Shown here piece after piece: positions 7,695 to 15,383 of a stretch of 64,000 nucleotides of DNA. Position numbers and translations under genes: made by a program. Under the pieces are notes generated by a model that worked only from the letters and a program-made list of their open reading frames with translations, was not told the DNA's origin and ran no database searches. The stretch covers positions 186,001-250,000 of the forward strand of contig NZ_JACRSZ010000001.1 of NCBI RefSeq assembly GCF_014385005.1, written 5' to 3'. Origin of the DNA: Jingyaoa shaoxingensis (GTDB taxonomy: Bacteria > Bacillota > Clostridia > Lachnospirales > Lachnospiraceae). The first letter of the stretch is position 1; each line of letters starts with the position of its first letter.

Positions 7695-9716
7695 TTACTC
7701 CAGCGGATCCAGTGCAATGAATCCCTGTGATTCCAGTACATTTAAGATGGCACGTCCGTCCATGGTTCCTTCCATGATACGGCGGGCACGTACTGAATCA
7801 CCGATCACATATACGTAAGTATCTGTATCTTCAAATGCTTCCTGCAGCTTCGGGAGAAGCGGATTATTGGATCTCATACCCAGACAGTTGAATCCAAGAT
7901 CGAATTCCAGATCCTTCACTTCACCATCCGGAAGTTTCACAGTAAATGCATTTTCTTTTACTTCCTGAAGAGCAGTATTCACATACTCTTTTACATGGTA
8001 TTTGTCATGTGTTTCACGCATGGAGCATTTGGTGATCGGATCTGCCAGCATACCAATCTGTGGCAGCATATCTACGATAGAGCACTCCGCGCCACGTGGA
8101 GCAAAATATTCGATCACGTCCAGACCTACGGAACCACCGCCGACCACAACGACTTTCTTACCTTTGCAGAAATCATCCGGATATTTTCCGGCATTCAGGT
8201 TGTTGATCATATCAAAAATCGTTGCTACATTACCTGCTTCAATATTTTCTACCAGTCCCTTGATTGGAGGTACCAGTGGCACAGAACCGGTGGCATTTAC
8301 TACAATGTCAGGCTTGAACTGCTTGATCATATCTACGGTTGCTTCTGTATTCAGGAAAACATAAAGGTTCTTCAGTCTTGCTGCACGGGCTTCCAGATAT
8401 TTCGGGAAGTCTTTCATACGTGTTTTGCTTGGAAGGTCTGAAATAAAGGTAGACAGACCGCCCAAGTGATCCTTTTTCTCCAGAAGGAAAACATTACATC
8501 CTACTTCTGCCGCTGTACAGGCTGCTTCCAGACCTGCAGTTCCGCCACCGACTACAACGACATTACAGTTCTTATTGATTTTCAGCTTCTTGTAAATATC
8601 GCCTTCCGGTACAGCCGGATTGACCGTACAACGGATCGGACGGTTTACACCTATACGGTTTCCTGCACATCCAACGTTACAGGAGATACATTTACGAATT
8701 ACATCCACATCGCCGTTCTGCACTTTCTTTACCCAGTCCGGATCTGCAATCAGTCCACGTCCCATTCCGACGATATCCACATCTCCGCTTTCCAGAATCT
8801 TTTCTACTATTTCCGGATCTCTGTAGTTACCTGCATTGATAACCGGCTTTTTGAATTTGTCTTTTACGGCTCTTGCCATGTATGAACGCCATCCATCCGG
8901 CAGATAGTTGGAATCGATCTGATACTGAAGGGATGGATTCAGGCCGCAGGATACATCATACATATCCACGAATTCATCCAGGTATTCCAGATATTCCAGT
9001 GTATCTTCCAGTGTATTTCCACCCGGCACACGTTCCTCGGCAGAGATACGTACGATAATCGGAAACCATGGTCCCACATTTTTTCTGACTTCTTCCAGTA
9101 CCATACGTGGAAAACGAAGACGGTTCTCTACAGATCCTCCGAATTCGTCTGTTCTCTTGTTATAATATGGAGAAATGAACTGACTCATCAGATAGGAATG
9201 TCCACAGTGAATCTCCACTGCATCAAATCCGATTGCCTGTACACGCTTTGCTGCTTCTCCGTATTTCTTTACGGTAGTCAGGATTTCTTCCTTTGTCATT
9301 GGACGTGGCATCTCACCACCGACCTTCGTTGGAATATTGGAAGAAGACACAGTCTCCATTCCGGTTCTTGCTGAAGATGCCGATGCACCTGCATGGTTGA
9401 TCTGAATGGCTACTGTCGCACCATTTTTGTGAAGATTCTCAACCAGCTGATAATAACGCGGCATAAAGCTGTCATGATCAATACGGATCTGGCTGGTTCC
9501 GTTAGAACCTACCGGATATTCCACATTGGCATTCTCCAGAATAATCAGACCAACACCGCCTTTGGCACGCAGTGAATAATAATTCATATGACGGTTACTC
9601 ATCTCACCGCTTGTTTCACCATAGTTGGTTCCCATTGGTGTCATGGCAATACGGTTCTTAATGGTAGTACGTTTTACCGTAATTGGTTCAAATATTTTCT
9701 TATACTTGGTTTGCAT
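7695..9716 (-). CDS. Enoate-reductase-like FMN/4Fe-4S/FAD flavoprotein (old yellow enzyme family)
   Basis: 673 residues with the domain order of 2,4-dienoyl-CoA reductase, 2-enoate reductase and the bile-acid enzymes BaiCD/BaiH. Residues 1-340 form the FMN TIM barrel, with the active-site segment EIHCGHSYLMSQFISP (His170, His173, Tyr175) and NKRTDEFGGS. Cys343, 346, 350 and 363 (CISCNVGC and RCTVNP) ligate a 4Fe-4S cluster. Two nucleotide-binding motifs follow, VVVVGGGTAGLEAA near 390 and VVVVGGGSVGLD near 525, for FAD and NAD(P)H. Such enzymes pass electrons from NAD(P)H to an activated C=C. Next to dehydroquinase and YdiB paralogues, the likely substrate is the enone 3-dehydroshikimate or a derivative; this is inference and is untested here. 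Confidence 0.85.
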   Translation of the reverse strand: MQTKYKKIFEPITVKRTTIKNRIAMTPMGTNYGETSGEMSNRHMNYYSLRAKGGVGLIILENANVEYPVGSNGTSQIRIDHDSFMPRYYQLVENLHKNGATVAIQINHAGASASSARTGMETVSSSNIPTKVGGEMPRPMTKEEILTTVKKYGEAAKRVQAIGFDAVEIHCGHSYLMSQFISPYYNKRTDEFGGSVENRLRFPRMVLEEVRKNVGPWFPIIVRISAEERVPGGNTLEDTLEYLEYLDEFVDMYDVSCGLNPSLQYQIDSNYLPDGWRSYMARAVKDKFKKPVINAGNYRDPEIVEKILESGDVDIVGMGRGLIADPDWVKKVQNGDVDVIRKCISCNVGCAGNRIGVNRPIRCTVNPAVPEGDIYKKLKINKNCNVVVVGGGTAGLEAACTAAEVGCNVFLLEKKDHLGGLSTFISDLPSKTRMKDFPKYLEARAARLKNLYVFLNTEATVDMIKQFKPDIVVNATGSVPLVPPIKGLVENIEAGNVATIFDMINNLNAGKYPDDFCKGKKVVVVGGGSVGLDVIEYFAPRGAECSIVDMLPQIGMLADPITKCSMRETHDKYHVKEYVNTALQEVKENAFTVKLPDGEVKDLEFDLGFNCLGMRSNNPLLPKLQEAFEDTDTYVYVIGDSVRARRIMEGTMDGRAILNVLESQGFIALDPLE

Positions 9717-9781
9717 GATATACCCCTCACACTTCTTCGATAGTTTGCCTTCTGAAAAATCATTTGTTCATTTCTTATTCT

Positions 9782-9795
9782 TTGTTTGTGACAGA
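9782..9795 (+). promoter_or_regulatory. Candidate LysR-regulator site upstream of the flavoprotein operon
   Basis: TTGTTTGTGACAGA, read on the plus strand, lies in the 101-bp gap between the LysR gene and the flavoprotein gene. A near-identical 14-mer (one change) precedes the divergent MFS gene at 11257-11270. Sharing between the two arms of the island is the evidence; no footprint exists. Confidence 0.4.
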
Positions 9796-9817
9796 TTTAT
9801 CATACACCGTATTTTTA

Positions 9818-10747
9818 CTAATTAAAAATATCTTTCAGGTAAATTTTCAATGCATTCTTGCTATCATTTTCTTCCTGCGCCTGCTGCTTCATATATTGTA
9901 TAAAACGCTCTACTGCAGGCAGATGGTAACGATTCTTCATCCAGAACATAAAGATCTGATGCACAATCTCTACATCTTCAATAGAATGAATGATGATTCC
10001 CTCATCATCCAGAATGTCTGTCTTCGGAAGAAACGCAATACCAAAATTTTCTTTTACCAACGCAACTATGTTGTATTCATCCGGACATTCCACAATGATA
10101 TCCGGCTCTATATTATACTTCTTATAGAAGAACTGAGAGTGTGTCCCCATCCAGGAATCCCGGTCGTATCCAATAATCGGATAATTTCCCAGTTCTGTAA
10201 CCGGGATACTTTTTCTTTCACTTAATGGATGTTCTTTCGGAGTAATAATCACCATCTCCTGGTCCACCACCGGGAAAGTTTCAAATTCATCCCCCTCCAT
10301 ACAGCCGCCGAATCCCACATCCAGTTCACCCATTTTTACTTTTTTGGAAATTGCCGATGTATGATTCTGGAAAAAATTAAATACTACTTTTTTATTTTCC
10401 GGAAGTTCCAGAAATTTCTTTACTTTATGAGGAATATAATGCCCTGCCAGTGGAAAAACATAGCCAATATCAATCTTTCCGCTTCCTGTTGCCAGCTCCT
10501 GCATTTTTGCAGTTGCTGCATCGCACTCTGCCAGAATACGTTCTGCATATTCCAGGAAAAGACGTCCGGCTTTGGTCAACACCACTCCCCGGCCCTTTTT
10601 TTCAAACAGAAAAACACCCAGTTCCGTTTCAAGGGATGCTATCGCACGGCTCAAAGACGGCTGTGAAATATACAACTCTTCTGCCGCCTGATGGTAATTC
10701 TCCAGACGGGCTACTTTTTGAAAATACTGAATCTGATTGAATGTCAT
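9818..10747 (-). CDS. LysR-type transcriptional regulator of the quinate/shikimate island
   Basis: 309 residues. The N-terminal winged helix reads MTFNQIQYFQKVARLENYHQ, then ELYISQPSLSRAIASLE and FLFEKKGRGVVLTKAG; a long linker helix and a two-lobed effector domain follow. ATG at 10747 was chosen over the longer frame because AAGGAG lies 6 bases upstream and the HTH begins here. It is the gene just before the flavoprotein operon and next to the divergent MFS-aroD arm, the usual arrangement for a LysR activator sensing the pathway compound. LysR regulators of quinate/shikimate genes are known in Listeria (QuiR). The effector is predicted, not shown. Confidence 0.88.
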   Translation of the reverse strand: MTFNQIQYFQKVARLENYHQAAEELYISQPSLSRAIASLETELGVFLFEKKGRGVVLTKAGRLFLEYAERILAECDAATAKMQELATGSGKIDIGYVFPLAGHYIPHKVKKFLELPENKKVVFNFFQNHTSAISKKVKMGELDVGFGGCMEGDEFETFPVVDQEMVIITPKEHPLSERKSIPVTELGNYPIIGYDRDSWMGTHSQFFYKKYNIEPDIIVECPDEYNIVALVKENFGIAFLPKTDILDDEGIIIHSIEDVEIVHQIFMFWMKNRYHLPAVERFIQYMKQQAQEENDSKNALKIYLKDIFN

Positions 10748-10865
10748 ATTTACTCTCCTTGGCTTTTTTCGCCTGTAAATTGTCTCACCGCCACGAGGTC
10801 TCCGCAATTTCCGCGAGCAGGAATAGTTTTTCATATTTTCAAGAATGCCTCGGCATTCTTGCTGC

Positions 10866-11132
10866 GAGATGCGCGTCATGCAAAGCATGACATATTTCTT
10901 TTGCGCATCTCTGCAATCCTGCTGGAGGCTATATCAGATGGGGGATTGACTCCCACCACTGATACTAATTTGCTCCTCGCCACCTAAAGGACGCCACTGA
11001 AAAACTGTTTTTACATACAATATATAGTAGCGCAAAACATATAAATATACTTTATCTTGTGCTACTTTGCGCAAAATAAGGACTTTTTCAGTGGCGTCCC
11101 TAAAGAGGTGGGAGTCATCTCACATCTAATAT
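10866..11132. repeat. Structured extragenic repeat (family B, copy 1) carrying the MITE
   Basis: Stems in order: GAGATGCGC (10866) with GCGCATCTC (10903), nesting GTCATGC/GCATGAC; then GACTCCCACC (10948-10957) with GGTGGGAGTC (11107-11116), whose flanks ATCAGATG and CATCTAAT extend the pairing. A second copy lies at 23391-23654 in the same orientation, with different bases but matching pairings. The 109-bp MITE occupies the loop of a CACCT/AGGTG hairpin inside the outer stem. Confidence 0.65.
10990..11098. mobile_element. 109-bp MITE-like element, copy 1
   Basis: Terminal inverted repeats GACGCCACTGAAAAA (10990-11004 and complement 11084-11098), flanked by a direct repeat CCTAAAG (10983-10989 and 11099-11105) that reads as a 7-bp target duplication. 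The interior matches the copy at 23514-23622 base for base as far as I compared, but in the opposite orientation. It is far too short for a transposase, so it would move in trans. Confidence 0.8.
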
Positions 11133-11256
11133 AGTATCATATCAATACACTGGGTGCATTAATTTTTTGCTTTATAGGTATTAGACCAATCCCTGTTTTA
11201 TCTGTTATTATAATACAGAACGTTATTTTTTTAACGCTTTCTGAATTTGATTTCCA

Positions 11257-11270
11257 TTGTTTGTGACGGA
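11257..11270 (+). promoter_or_regulatory. Candidate LysR-regulator site upstream of the MFS-aroD operon
   Basis: TTGTTTGTGACGGA, differing at one base from the site at 9782-9795. It ends about 50 bases before the MFS start codon and overlaps a small imperfect palindrome (TTTGT...ACAAA). Confidence 0.4.
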
Positions 11271-11320
11271 ACAAAAGTAAATCAATTGCAAAAAGAATTT
11301 TTCAAAGGAGACAAAACACC

Positions 11321-12535
11321 ATGAACAAAAAGTATTTACCAAGTGCGCTGATCCTGTACTTAAATTATTTCATTCACGGTATCGGCTGCTCTATTCTTGG
11401 ACAGGCTGTCATTAAAGATGCCCTGGCAGCATCCTGGGGTGTGGAAGCCATGGCGATCACTGCGATTTCCGCAGCACTGGGGCTGGGACGTCTGATTGCC
11501 CTTCCATTTGCAGGGCCTCTGTCCGACAAACTGGGGCGCCGTATTTCCACTGCAATCGGAAGTGCTTCTTATGCCGTATATCTGATCGGCCTTGCACTTG
11601 CATTTAACGCCGGAACCAACGGTGGTTATACGATTGCTTACGTGTGCGCAATCATCGGCGGTATTGCCAACTCTTTCCTGGATACCGGTATTTACCCGGC
11701 AGTAGGCGAAATTATTTACAAAACACCTGGCGTTGCTACCATGGGTATTAAATTCTTTATCGCAATCGCACAGATGCTTCTGCCGTTTGCACTTGGCATG
11801 GCTGTTACCACAACTGCTGCAGGACTGACATCTTACAACCCATTATTCTTCGCCTGTGGTATCTGCTATATTGTTCTTCTGATTCTGGTATTTTTATTCC
11901 CGCTTCCTGATGCAGATCAGAAAGCAGCAGGTAAAAAAGAAGGTCTGATTGCCAGCCTGAAACATACTCATTTTTCACTGGAATCTATCGCTATGATCCT
12001 GATCGGATTCACCTGTACCGGTACCTTCCAGCTCTGGCTGAACTGTGCACAGAACTTTGCAAAAGAAAATGCAGGATGGGCAAATCCATCCATTATGCAG
12101 ACTTACTATTCTGCCGGAACTATGCTGGCTCTGATCGTAACTGCATTCCTTACCAGAAAAATCAAAGATGTACGTTTTATCGTTGCATATCCGGTAATCT
12201 GCCTGGTAACTATGATCGTTGTACTGGTAAGCCCAAGCCAGGCTACCATGACCGCAGGTGCATTCCTGATCGGATGGGCCGGTGCAGGCGGACTTCTGCA
12301 GATCGCAACTTCCGTATGCAACATGCTGTTTCCTAAAATCAAAGGTACCGTTACTGCTCTCGTTATGATTGCTTCCTCTCTGTGTAACTACACTATCCTG
12401 ACTGCGGCATCCAAAATGCAGCCATCACAGGTTATGCTGATGAACATCATTCTGACAGGTGTCGGTGTTGTCCTTGGTCTTTACGTAAATTTACGTTATA
12501 CTAAAATGGTAGAATACGCAAACGAAGAAAACTAA
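11321..12535 (+). CDS. MFS transporter, probable hydroaromatic acid carrier
   Basis: 404 residues with about 12 membrane segments and the MFS loop 2-3 motif (FAGPLSDKLGRR). The start follows AAAGGAG by 9 bases. The gene is 18 bp upstream of the dehydroquinase gene and divergent from the LysR-flavoprotein arm, so import of quinate or shikimate, or export of a reduced product, is the natural role. Nothing in the sequence alone fixes substrate or direction. The presence of a TRAP importer two genes on argues that the MFS protein and the TRAP system handle different compounds, for example substrate and end product. Confidence 0.8.
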   Translation: MNKKYLPSALILYLNYFIHGIGCSILGQAVIKDALAASWGVEAMAITAISAALGLGRLIALPFAGPLSDKLGRRISTAIGSASYAVYLIGLALAFNAGTNGGYTIAYVCAIIGGIANSFLDTGIYPAVGEIIYKTPGVATMGIKFFIAIAQMLLPFALGMAVTTTAAGLTSYNPLFFACGICYIVLLILVFLFPLPDADQKAAGKKEGLIASLKHTHFSLESIAMILIGFTCTGTFQLWLNCAQNFAKENAGWANPSIMQTYYSAGTMLALIVTAFLTRKIKDVRFIVAYPVICLVTMIVVLVSPSQATMTAGAFLIGWAGAGGLLQIATSVCNMLFPKIKGTVTALVMIASSLCNYTILTAASKMQPSQVMLMNIILTGVGVVLGLYVNLRYTKMVEYANEEN

Positions 12536-12553
12536 TTTCAGGAGGTATATATC

Positions 12554-13315
12554 ATGAATACTGTAAAAGTAAGAGATATTGAAATCGGTGCAGGCGCACC
12601 AAAAATTATTGTACCAATTGTTGGCAAAACCAAAGACGAAATCATTACAGAAGCAAAAACTTTTGATTCTATACCTGTAGATGTTGTAGAATGGCGTGCA
12701 GACTGGTTTGAAGGTGTTTTTGATTTTGCACAGGTAAAGGATGTTCTCACTGATCTTCGTGAAGTTCTGGGCAACACTCCGATTCTGATGACTTTCCGCA
12801 CTTCCAAAGAAGGCGGAGAAAAAGCCATTGATGACAAGGCTTACGCTGAACTGAACCTGAACGCTGCAAAGAGCGGTCTGGTAGATCTGATTGACGTAGA
12901 GATCTTTACAGGCGATGCTGTTGTAAGAGAAATCATCGACGGTGCTCATGCTGCCGGCGTAAAAGTGGTTGCTTCCAATCATGACTTCCACAAGACTCCT
13001 GCCAAATCCGATATTATCTACCGTCTACGCAAAATGCAGGATATGGGAGCAGATATTCCGAAGATTGCCGTTATGCCACAGAACAAACGTGACGTACTGA
13101 CTCTTCTGGCTGCTACAGAAGAGATGGTGACAGATTATGCAGACAGACCAGTTATCACTATGTCCATGGCCGGAACCGGCGTGATCAGCCGTCTCTGCGG
13201 TGAAGTATTTGGTTCTTCCATGACATTCGGCGCCGCAGGCAAGGCTTCTGCACCTGGACAGATGGGTGTTAATGACCTGAATACTGTACTTGGTCTTCTT
13301 CATAATGCCCTGTAG
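12554..13315 (+). CDS. aroD: Type I 3-dehydroquinate dehydratase
   Basis: Schiff-base dehydroquinase, 253 residues, which interconverts 3-dehydroquinate and 3-dehydroshikimate. The catalytic pair falls at the canonical positions: His143 in SNHDFHKTP and Lys170 in PKIAVMP. Other family motifs are VEWRADWFE, PILMTFRTSKEGG and ITMSMAGTG near the end. GGAGG lies 8 bases before the ATG. In this island it links quinate (through 3-dehydroquinate) with shikimate (through 3-dehydroshikimate). A type I enzyme could also serve aromatic biosynthesis, so a dual role is possible; a separate type II enzyme would have to be sought elsewhere in the genome. Confidence 0.95.
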   Translation: MNTVKVRDIEIGAGAPKIIVPIVGKTKDEIITEAKTFDSIPVDVVEWRADWFEGVFDFAQVKDVLTDLREVLGNTPILMTFRTSKEGGEKAIDDKAYAELNLNAAKSGLVDLIDVEIFTGDAVVREIIDGAHAAGVKVVASNHDFHKTPAKSDIIYRLRKMQDMGADIPKIAVMPQNKRDVLTLLAATEEMVTDYADRPVITMSMAGTGVISRLCGEVFGSSMTFGAAGKASAPGQMGVNDLNTVLGLLHNAL

Positions 13316-13343
13316 GATAACCTGATCTTTATATTCCAGTTGA

Positions 13344-13385
13344 AAACATCGGCATTTTTCTTTAAAATTAAAAATGTCGGTGTTT
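13344..13385 (+). terminator. Terminator after aroD
   Basis: AACATCGGCATTTTT pairs with AAAAATGTCGGTGTT around an A/T-rich loop and is followed by a T-run (TTTTTGTT). It separates MFS-aroD from the TRAP genes. Confidence 0.75.
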
Positions 13386-13390
13386 TTGTT

Positions 13391-13418
13391 ATTTCACCGG
13401 AAATTTTGTCTGTGAAAT
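13391..13418 (+). promoter_or_regulatory. Inverted repeat upstream of the TRAP operon
   Basis: ATTTCAC and GTGAAAT flank 14 bases in the gap between the aroD terminator and dctQ. It may be an operator for TRAP expression or a second stem of the terminator region. Confidence 0.3.
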
Positions 13419-13451
13419 GATAAAGCAAAATTTTACTTGAGGAGGTTGTTT

Positions 13452-14078
13452 ATGAAAAAAATACTCCACTGGCTGGACGAGAATCTGGAAGAATTTCTGC
13501 TTGTCCTGTTTCTGATTCTGATGACCCTGATTATGGGCGTACAGGTTCTATCCCGTTATATTCTGGGCGCATCCCTGTCCTGGTCTGAGGAACTGACCCG
13601 TTATCTGTTTGTCTGGAGTGGCTTTTTAAGTGTCAGCTACTGCTCTAAAAAGTGTCTTTCCATTAAGATCGAACAGTTCGTTGCTGTCTTCCCAAGGCGC
13701 GGAAGAGCCATCTTCAAGGTTGTAAACCATACCTTTGAGCTGATCTTTTTTATTTACATGATTCCTTTTGCATGGTCTTATATGATGTCTGCCGTACACA
13801 GCGGCCAGCTCTCACCGGCCTGCCGGATTCCGATGTACTATGTACAGGCCGCCCCACTGTTTTCTTTTATTTTGGTGGCATTTCGTGTCCTGCAGCGCTG
13901 GATCATTGAATTTCGGATTGCAAGAGGAGAACAGGTCTACGACCCTGCCCATCCGGAACGTAACACTCCGGATTCCTTTATTGAAGCAAACACGGATTCC
14001 GCTGAAGATTCTGCTTTAAGCAGCGGCGTAGATAACCGTGTACAGACTATTACGAATGCAAATGAGGAGGAAAAATAA
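13452..14078 (+). CDS. dctQ: TRAP transporter small permease (DctQ family)
   Basis: 208 residues, four membrane segments, with the DctQ signature around residues 20-60 (FLILMTLIMGVQVLSRYIL, then SWSEELTRYLFVWSGFL). It joins DctM in the membrane part of a sodium-driven TRAP importer. The C-terminal 50 or so residues are hydrophilic and variable. ATG at 13452 is preferred over an upstream TTG because GAGGAGG sits 6 bases before it. The stop overlaps the dctM start by one base. Confidence 0.9.
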   Translation: MKKILHWLDENLEEFLLVLFLILMTLIMGVQVLSRYILGASLSWSEELTRYLFVWSGFLSVSYCSKKCLSIKIEQFVAVFPRRGRAIFKVVNHTFELIFFIYMIPFAWSYMMSAVHSGQLSPACRIPMYYVQAAPLFSFILVAFRVLQRWIIEFRIARGEQVYDPAHPERNTPDSFIEANTDSAEDSALSSGVDNRVQTITNANEEEK

Positions 14079-15367
14079 TGCCGGTTGTGCTTTTATTTAT
14101 TATTTTTGTTGTTCTGCTGATGATTGCCATTCCGGTATCCATTACCCTTGGTATTACCGCAGTACTTCCTTCCATCTTTGATCCTTCGTTTACCGTAGGT
14201 GCCAAATACCTGATCCGTGCCATGTTCGGCGGACTGGATTCTTTCCCGCTGCTGGCCGTTCCGATGTTTGTCCTCTCCGGTATTATTATGGCAAAGGGAG
14301 GTATCTCCAGAAAATTATTTGATGTATTCGCCTATTTCCTCGGTAATTTTACAGCCGGTATGCCATGTGCTGTGGTGGTAACCTGTCTTTTCTACGGTGC
14401 GATCTCAGGATCGGCTCCTGCTACGGTTGCTGCTGTGGGAAGCATGACTATCCCGGTGCTGACATCTCTGGGATATGACCTTACCTTTTCCACTGCCATC
14501 GTAACCGTTGCCGGTGGCCTGGGTGTTATCATCCCGCCAAGTATTCCGTTTATTATGTATGGTATGGCTTCCGGTGCATCAGTCAGTGATCTGTTCCTTG
14601 CAGGTGTCATTCCGGGACTGATGATCGGGCTTCTTCTGATGCTCTATGCCATTTACCACTGCAAACGCTATGGAGAAGATAAGGAAAAGATTCATGCTGA
14701 AGTAAAGAAACTTCACGACAAAGGTCTTCTGAAAGTCCTGAAGGAAAGTTTCTGGGCGATCTTAAGCCCTGTTATTATTCTCGGCTGTATCTACATGGGT
14801 ATTGCATCTCCGACAGAAGCCGCTGTTATCTCTGTATTTTACGCATTGATTATCAGTCTGTTCGTATACAAAAGCATCCGTATCGGACAGCTCTGGAATA
14901 TTCTTGTGGAAGCCATTAAGACTTTTTCTCCGATCCTGTTTATTCTGGCTGCTTCCACTGCCTTTTCCAGAGTTCTGACCCTGATGCAGGTTCCACAGGC
15001 AGTCAGCACCTTTATTCTGGAAAACTTCCACAGTCAGGTGGCAATCCTTCTGGTCATCAACCTGTTCCTGCTGATCGTGGGAATGGTCATGGATACCACA
15101 CCTGCAATCCTGATTCTCACACCGATCCTGCTTCCGATTATCGAAGCCATCGGCATGAATCCGGTTCAGTTCGGTGTCATCATGGTCGTAAACCTGGCCA
15201 TTGGCTTTGTCACACCGCCAATCGGTGTAAACCTGTTTGTTGCCAGCTCCCTGACCGGAGTTTCGGTTATGGACATTGCAAAAAAATCCATGGCAATGAT
15301 TGGACTGTTCCTGATTGCTCTGTTACTGATAACTTTTATTCCGGCTCTGTCTCTGGGATTATTATAA
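14078..15367 (+). CDS. dctM: TRAP transporter large permease (DctM family)
   Basis: 429 residues, many membrane segments; the transport subunit of the TRAP system. Typical blocks are ITLGITAVLPS, AVPMFVLSGIIMAKGG, GAISGSAPATVAAVGSM, GVIIPPSIPFIMYG, ASPTEAAVISVFYAL and GFVTPPIGVNLFVASS. TAATG couples it to dctQ, and dctP follows 17 bp after its stop with GGAGG. Substrate is set by DctP; given the location, an organic acid such as quinate or shikimate is the best guess. Confidence 0.93.
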   Translation: MPVVLLFIIFVVLLMIAIPVSITLGITAVLPSIFDPSFTVGAKYLIRAMFGGLDSFPLLAVPMFVLSGIIMAKGGISRKLFDVFAYFLGNFTAGMPCAVVVTCLFYGAISGSAPATVAAVGSMTIPVLTSLGYDLTFSTAIVTVAGGLGVIIPPSIPFIMYGMASGASVSDLFLAGVIPGLMIGLLLMLYAIYHCKRYGEDKEKIHAEVKKLHDKGLLKVLKESFWAILSPVIILGCIYMGIASPTEAAVISVFYALIISLFVYKSIRIGQLWNILVEAIKTFSPILFILAASTAFSRVLTLMQVPQAVSTFILENFHSQVAILLVINLFLLIVGMVMDTTPAILILTPILLPIIEAIGMNPVQFGVIMVVNLAIGFVTPPIGVNLFVASSLTGVSVMDIAKKSMAMIGLFLIALLLITFIPALSLGLL

Positions 15368-15383
15368 GGAGGAGCGAATCATA

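Larger units (their letters stand above)
10748..11320. other. 573-bp intergenic region between the lysR and MFS genes
   Basis: No credible gene. It holds, left to right, a CAAGAATGC/GCATTCTTG hairpin near 10840-10861, the structured repeat at 10866-11132 with a 109-bp MITE-like insertion, an AT-rich stretch containing TATAAT near 11209 without a good -35 (as expected for an activator-dependent promoter), and the candidate regulator site at 11257-11270, followed by AAAGGAG before the MFS start. Confidence 0.6.

Noticed and set aside
10866..11132. CRISPR array or integron attC site in the repeat-rich gap
   Set aside because: No regular spacer pattern, no cas or integrase gene; the structure is explained by a palindromic repeat plus a MITE.
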